This document shows, one piece after another, positions 63,885 through 64,000 of a stretch of 64,000 nt of DNA; positions within the stretch are counted from its first letter, which is position 1; each line of letters opens with the position of its first letter. The notes beneath the pieces are model-generated. The model was given only the letters and a program-made list of their open reading frames with translations. It had not been told where the DNA came from and did not search any database. The DNA lies in NCBI GenBank assembly GCA_946499615.1, contig CAMMST010000004.1, positions 25,023-89,022 on the forward strand, in the 5' to 3' direction. The DNA comes from Enterococcus_E cecorum_B. Its GTDB lineage: Bacteria; Bacillota; Bacilli; Lactobacillales; Enterococcaceae. The translations under genes were made by a program, and so were the position numbers.

Positions 63885-64000
63885 ATAAAAGTCGCTGAGA
63901 TGCAACAACATTTAGGATTGTTTCTAAATTTACTCAGTGTATGAAAAAGTAGACCTTTGAAAACTGAACAAATAAATGCAAACAACCAATGTGTAGGGTC

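Overview
The window reads as chromosome of a low-GC, Gram-positive lactic acid bacterium, most likely Enterococcus or a close relative. The signs are the AT-rich codon use, strong AGGAGG ribosome binding sites, a dltXABCD operon, an OadH-type sodium-pumping oxaloacetate decarboxylase, a LacI-controlled msm raffinose system, a CopY repressor and the leader of an rRNA operon at the right edge. I cannot fix the species from sequence alone. No tRNA gene, CRISPR array, complete insertion sequence or prophage was seen.

Layout. 1-2.5 kb: rplK-rplA and rplJ-rplL with autoregulatory leaders (two L1-site-like motifs and an L10-type leader). 2.7-8.3 kb: small unknown genes, two small membrane proteins, and a TetR regulator facing an ABC/FtsX-type exporter. 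8.3-13.2 kb: a cell-wall amidase and an L,D-transpeptidase, then an unusual SseB/macro-domain protein followed by a PsiE-like membrane protein. 13.2-16.8 kb: oxaloacetate decarboxylase operon oadH-D-B-(41-aa membrane peptide)-A with cre sites. 16.9-21.9 kb: nitroreductase, HAD phosphatase, VOC protein, RclA-like flavin reductase, HxlR regulator and an ornithine carbamoyltransferase with an ARG-box promoter. 22.1-26.6 kb: dlt operon (D-alanylation of teichoic acids). 26.6-34.6 kb: msm operon (regulator, binding protein, two permeases, alpha-galactosidase, sucrose phosphorylase), which would import raffinose-type sugars and split them to galactose and sucrose, then glucose-1-phosphate and fructose. 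34.7-40.8 kb: a roughly 350-nt leader or small RNA and a five-gene polyamine operon (amino-acid decarboxylase, SpeE-like, SpeB-like, carboxy(nor)spermidine dehydrogenase and decarboxylase). 40.8-48.4 kb: an AT-rich accessory locus with several SipW-dependent secreted proteins and two SipW-type signal peptidases. 48.5-54.9 kb: MarR regulator with a heterodimeric ABC exporter, zwf, and a DtxR-family regulator. 55.0-56.6 kb: pepS with tandem 110-nt palindromic elements in its 3' untranslated region. 56.9-64.0 kb: TetR regulator, flavodoxin, map, YihY-like membrane protein, tagO, copY, a Phd/YefM-like protein, cyclophilin, an S1-domain protein, an unknown protein, and an rRNA-type promoter.

The strongest candidate for an undescribed system is the SipW/TasA-like locus at 41.5-48.4 kb. 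Three paralogous subunits share a TYAYFS-type signal junction and an internal GEFDW...GDVFRK block. They are encoded with a large fourth secreted protein, two dedicated signal peptidases and a transcriptional attenuator behind the first subunit gene, which looks like the layout of a secreted fibre or biofilm-matrix system. Second is the pair of tandem 110-nt palindromes after pepS, whose stems differ in sequence but keep pairing. Third is the polyamine cluster, with an unexplained structured leader and a SpeE homologue altered in a core motif.
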